A stretch of 8,895 nucleotides of DNA from an uncultured bacterium (GTDB lineage Bacteria; Patescibacteriota; Dojkabacteria; SC72). The notes under the pieces are model-generated. The model saw nothing but the letters and a program-made list of their open reading frames with translations. It had not been told where the DNA came from and did not search any database. The position numbers and the translations under genes were made by a program. The stretch covers positions 1-8,895 of the forward strand of contig CALDJM010000016.1 in NCBI GenBank assembly GCA_937899155.1, written 5' to 3'. Shown piece after piece: positions 6,107-8,895 of the stretch (within the stretch, counting starts at the first letter, position 1; each line of letters starts with the position of its first letter).

Positions 6107-8023
6107 CTACTCCTCTACTACTTCCCCTTCTTTGACATCTTCTTTCTCTTTTCCTTTAGATGAGTCTTTCTTCTTATCTTCCTCTTTCTCTTTTTTCTCT
6201 GAAGATTCTTTTGCTGCAGCTTCATATACTTTTTTACCAATCTCCTGCATCTCTTTTGACAATTCTTCTGTTTTCTTCTCTACCTCATCAACATCAAAAT
6301 CATCTTTCTTAATTAATTCCTTTAAAGCTTCAGCTTTTTCTTTAATACTCTTTTGCTCTTTATCTGAAATCTTATCCTTATTCTCATCCACAAGCTTCTC
6401 AGCACTAAATGCTAAAGTATCTGCATCATTTCTCTTTTCTGCTCTTATCTTTTTCTTTTTATCTTCCTCTGCATGCTTCTCTGCTTCCTCGACCATTTTT
6501 TCAATTTCATCATCTTTAAGACCTGTTGATGCTGTTATTGTAATCTTCTGCTCTTTCTTAGTCCCAAGGTCAACAGCTGTTACATTCAAAATACCATTGG
6601 CATCTATCGAGAAAGTCACTTCAATCTGAGGGACTCCTCTTGGTGCTGGTAGAATACCATCGAGCAAGAATCTCCCCAATGTCTTATTATCACTAGCCAT
6701 CTCTCTTTCTCCTTGTAGAATATGGATTTCTACTCCTGGCTGATTATCTGCAGCAGTTGAGAACACCTGTTTTTTCTCTACTGGAATTGTTGTATTCCTA
6801 TCTATCAACTTTGTAAAGACACCACCCAAAGTCTCAAGACCTAGTGAGAGTGGAGTTACATCAAGCAATGTAATATCTTTTACATCTCCACCTAAAACAC
6901 CTCCTTGGATTGCAGCTCCCTCTGCAACAACCTCATCAGGGTTTACTCCCTTATTTGGCTCTTTTCCAAAGATATCTTTAACCTTCCTCATAACTGCAGG
7001 CATTCTGGTCATACCACCAACGAGCAATACTCCATCTATATCCTTCTTGTCCAATCCTGCATCTTTCATAGCTTTCTCACAAGGTTTAACTGTCTGTTCT
7101 ATCAAATCTGCGGTTAATTTCTCCAATTCTGCTCTTGTTAGAGTTTCTTTCAAATGTTTTGGACCTTTATCTGTAGCAGTGATATATGGGACATTAATTT
7201 CTGTCTCCTCTGAAGTCGAAAGCTCTATCTTAGCCTTCTCTGCCACCTCTCTCAGTCTCTGAAGAGCTGTTCTATCATCTCTCAAGTCCATACCTTCTTT
7301 TTTCTCAAACTCATCAGCTAGATAATCGATGATTTTTTGGTCAAAGTCATCTCCTCCTAAGTGTGTATCTCCATTTGTGGCTAAAACTTCAAAAACACCA
7401 TCGCCCATCTCAAGTATTGAGACATCAAAAGTTCCACCACCTAAGTCAAATACAGCTACTTTCTGATCCTTCTTATCATCAAGACCGTATGCTAGAGCTG
7501 CTGCTGTTGGCTCATTTACAATCCTTTTTACATCCAAACCTGCAATCTTACCTGCATCCTTAGTTGCCTGTCTTTGTGAGTCATCAAAATATGCTGGGAC
7601 TGTAATGACAGCTTCTGTCACCTCCTGACCAAGATACTCTTCTGCATCCTTTTTCATCTTTGCAAGCAATTTTGCAGAAATCTCTTGTGGTGTATACCAC
7701 TTATCACCCATTTTAACCTCAATACCATCACTAGATGATTTCCTCATATCAAATGGGAGAAGGTCTTTATCCTTTTTAACCTCTGGGTCATCCCAACTCC
7801 TACCTATCAATCTCTTGACTGAGTATATTGTACCCTCAGGATTAACAACTGCTTGGTTTTTAGCTGGAGTTCCAACTAAAACCTCTCCCTTATCATCCTC
7901 CGCAACTACAGAAGGAGTCAATCTACTACCTTGTGTATTAGCGATAATGTTAGGTTTACCACCCTCAATGAAAGCCATTACAGAGTTTGTTGTCCCTAAG
8001 TCTATTCCTATTATTTTTGACAT
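6107..8023 (-). CDS. dnaK: Hsp70 chaperone DnaK
   Basis: DnaK is the ATP-driven cytosolic chaperone that binds exposed hydrophobic peptides, working with a J-protein and the nucleotide exchange factor GrpE. The 638 residues are full length. The ATPase domain carries IGIDLGTTNS (5-14), catalytic Lys70, VPAYF (142-146), VNEPTAAALAYG (169-180), VFDLGGGTFDVS (191-202, phosphate loop) and LLVGGMTRMP (333-342). The interdomain linker ITLLDVTPLSLG is at 384-395. The substrate-binding domain follows, then a helical lid and a very Lys/Glu-rich tail (about 605-638) ending EVVEE. Residues about 76-105 contain the segment present in E. coli-type DnaK and missing in most Firmicutes. It follows grpE by 33 bases and ends next to a hairpin shared with comF. 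The AT-only leader has no Shine-Dalgarno. HrcA/CIRCE control is expected through the upstream operon promoter, outside the window. No dnaJ follows. Confidence 0.99.
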   Translation of the reverse strand: MSKIIGIDLGTTNSVMAFIEGGKPNIIANTQGSRLTPSVVAEDDKGEVLVGTPAKNQAVVNPEGTIYSVKRLIGRSWDDPEVKKDKDLLPFDMRKSSSDGIEVKMGDKWYTPQEISAKLLAKMKKDAEEYLGQEVTEAVITVPAYFDDSQRQATKDAGKIAGLDVKRIVNEPTAAALAYGLDDKKDQKVAVFDLGGGTFDVSILEMGDGVFEVLATNGDTHLGGDDFDQKIIDYLADEFEKKEGMDLRDDRTALQRLREVAEKAKIELSTSEETEINVPYITATDKGPKHLKETLTRAELEKLTADLIEQTVKPCEKAMKDAGLDKKDIDGVLLVGGMTRMPAVMRKVKDIFGKEPNKGVNPDEVVAEGAAIQGGVLGGDVKDITLLDVTPLSLGLETLGGVFTKLIDRNTTIPVEKKQVFSTAADNQPGVEIHILQGEREMASDNKTLGRFLLDGILPAPRGVPQIEVTFSIDANGILNVTAVDLGTKKEQKITITASTGLKDDEIEKMVEEAEKHAEEDKKKKIRAEKRNDADTLAFSAEKLVDENKDKISDKEQKSIKEKAEALKELIKKDDFDVDEVEKKTEELSKEMQEIGKKVYEAAAKESSEKKEKEEDKKKDSSKGKEKEDVKEGEVVEE

Positions 8024-8030
8024 ATATTTT

Positions 8031-8036
8031 ATTATT
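8031..8036 (-). promoter_or_regulatory. Possible -10 element immediately upstream of dnaK
   Basis: AATAAT on the minus strand (8036-8031) matches TATAAT at five of six positions and lies seven bases before the dnaK ATG, the spacing that would give a leaderless dnaK transcript. There is no -35 at a suitable distance and no TG extension, and the grpE-dnaK gap is almost entirely A and T, so a chance match is quite possible. dnaK is probably mainly cotranscribed with grpE. Confidence 0.22.
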
Positions 8037-8056
8037 AAAAATTTAAATCTAATTAA

Positions 8057-8605
8057 TTACTTTGACACTATTACTTTTGCATCTCGAATTACTGTACCAT
8101 CTAAGGTATACCCAGGCTGAATTACCTCCATAATCTCACCTGCCTTACCCCCATCTACAGTTGCAAGAGCATCGTGTATAGTTGAGTCAAACATATCTCC
8201 CTTCTTCGGAAGATATATTTCCAAACCTATACCACTCAGAGCCCTTTCAAATTCTGCAAAAATTGCCTCTACACCTTCAAACCATGCCTTCTCTTTCTCA
8301 TCCAACTTCAATGTCTGCTCACTTTCAATTGACAGCTTCATTGAATCCAAAACAGACATAAAGCTCTCAGAAAGACTCTTCTTCATCTGAAAGAACTTAA
8401 TCTCCTGTCTCTTTAACATACTACTTTCCAAATTCTGATAATCAGCCAAGGCTTTTACGAGCTGATTCTTTAACAGAAGCTTCTCATCTTCAACTTTATC
8501 TATGGCCAATGCTAGGGACTCGATCTGCTTCTTTAATTCTTCATACTTCTTATCATCAACCTTAGAACCCCCAATATTTTGTTTTTTATTTTTCAAATCT
8601 TTCAT
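8057..8605 (-). CDS. grpE: GrpE nucleotide exchange factor
   Basis: GrpE is the dimeric cochaperone that releases ADP from DnaK. The 182-residue product shows the family layout. A Lys-rich start and a long coiled-coil helix (about residues 17-75) include LADYQNLESSMLKRQE (53-68), the counterpart of the family 'ADYQN..KR' segment. A four-helix-bundle region follows (about 76-125), then a C-terminal beta domain with GLEIYLPKKGDMFDSTIHDAL (127-147), VIQPGYTLDGTVIRDAKVIV (161-180). The last part corresponds to the PROSITE-type GrpE signature, with Asp at 175 where proline-alanine is common. It begins 18 bases after the hrcA stop. Only a weak AAGAAA precedes the ATG, so translation may depend on coupling to hrcA. 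Context between hrcA and dnaK confirms the call. Confidence 0.97.
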   Translation of the reverse strand: MKDLKNKKQNIGGSKVDDKKYEELKKQIESLALAIDKVEDEKLLLKNQLVKALADYQNLESSMLKRQEIKFFQMKKSLSESFMSVLDSMKLSIESEQTLKLDEKEKAWFEGVEAIFAEFERALSGIGLEIYLPKKGDMFDSTIHDALATVDGGKAGEIMEVIQPGYTLDGTVIRDAKVIVSK

Positions 8606-8623
8606 CTATGAATATTTCTTAAA

Positions 8624-8895
8624 TTATCTCCAACCAGAAGTTGCCTGCTCCAAAGCATCTCTAACTTCTCCAAGCACAGGAATTACTACAGAATAATCCA
8701 TTCTCTTCGTCCCCCACACACCTACATATGTACAACTACTATCCCAGAAAGGAACTTTAATAAATGCAATAGCCCCATCTGACATATTCTCAATCTCAGA
8801 CTCCTCCCCTATCAACAATGTCGTACCAGAGTTAGGATACTTACATACAAGATTTCGTAGGAAGTTATCATCTTCTAAAATACTAAACACTATCT
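8624..8895 (-). CDS. hrcA: Heat-inducible transcription repressor HrcA, C-terminal part
   Basis: The open frame enters from beyond the right edge and ends at the TAA at 8624-8626; about 89 codons are visible, the last quarter of a protein usually about 340 residues long. The end matches the HrcA C-terminal domain: TTLLIGEESEIENMSDGAI corresponds to the family 'V.IG.E.....L...S', and YVGVWGTKRMDYSVVIPVL to 'G..GV.GP.RM.Y..VI..L'. HrcA binds the CIRCE inverted repeat and represses hrcA-grpE-dnaK and groESL operons; GroEL assists its folding in well-studied species. The DNA-binding N-terminal region and the operon promoter are outside the window. The GTG at 8890 is an internal valine codon, not a start, because the frame stays open to the edge. 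Position directly before grpE-dnaK supports the assignment. Confidence 0.88.
   Translation of the reverse strand, partial: IVFSILEDDNFLRNLVCKYPNSGTTLLIGEESEIENMSDGAIAFIKVPFWDSSCTYVGVWGTKRMDYSVVIPVLGEVRDALEQATSGWR

Noticed and set aside
6045..6629. Plus-strand open frame of 194 codons, Ser/Phe-rich
   Set aside because: It is antisense to the Lys/Glu-rich tail of dnaK; Lys/Glu codons read on the other strand give long Ser/Phe-rich frames without stops. It also overlaps the end of comF.
6905..8120. Several plus-strand frames of 66-101 codons opposite dnaK and grpE
   Set aside because: They are antisense shadows with no recognisable motifs, and the minus-strand genes are unambiguous.
8888..8890. 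GTG as start codon of an 88-residue protein
   Set aside because: The frame continues to the window edge and the sequence is the C-terminal domain of HrcA, so this is an internal valine codon.
1..8895. tRNA, rRNA, CRISPR arrays, transposases, phage or toxin-antitoxin genes
   Set aside because: Coding genes fill nearly the whole window; the remaining gaps are at most 109 bases and show no cloverleaf-like, direct-repeat or terminal-inverted-repeat structure.

Overview
This is an AT-rich, gene-dense stretch of bacterial chromosome carrying housekeeping genes. It has seven gene products besides one short hypothetical, almost no intergenic space, and six of its eight genes on the minus strand besides the divergent or partial ones noted below. 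I see no RNA gene, insertion sequence, CRISPR array, phage gene or sign of recent transfer. The organism cannot be named from the window. Four observations point, with moderate confidence, to a small-genome uncultured lineage such as the Candidate Phyla Radiation (Patescibacteria), and argue against a typical Firmicute: DnaK has the extra nucleotide-binding-domain segment that most Firmicutes lack; MurJ is strongly diverged; ComF has the 'THxxC' zinc-site variant; and no visible start codon has a clear Shine-Dalgarno site. The standard genetic code fits, because TGA acts as the murJ stop.

Layout from right to left, in the direction of minus-strand transcription. At the right edge is the C-terminal part of the heat-shock repressor HrcA (8624-8895), then grpE (8057-8605) and dnaK (6107-8023). 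This is a classical hrcA-grpE-dnaK chaperone operon whose promoter and any CIRCE operator lie outside the window. dnaK ends against the convergent gene comF (5345-6070, plus strand), and a strong GC-rich hairpin (6056-6081) in the tail of comF probably serves as terminator. No dnaJ follows dnaK here.

A 109-bp AT-rich divergent region (5236-5344) separates comF from a second minus-strand group. This group is murJ (3460-5235, lipid II flippase family), a membrane-anchored 200-residue protein of unknown function translationally coupled to it (2861-3463), an ABC-F ATPase (1370-2812), and the left-edge gene, a nearly complete UPF0371/DUF1846 protein (1-1325). A near-consensus sigma70 promoter in the gap before the ABC-F gene suggests that it is also transcribed on its own, apparently as an almost leaderless mRNA.

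The genes cover protein folding and its heat-shock control (HrcA, GrpE, DnaK), cell-wall precursor export (MurJ and perhaps its coupled partner), translation or ribosome maintenance (ABC-F) and DNA uptake or a related process (ComF). I found no previously undescribed multi-gene system. The items most worth a second look are the leaderless-looking starts, the MurJ-coupled hypothetical protein, and MurJ itself, which lacks arginines known to be essential in E. coli and carries an extra external loop.
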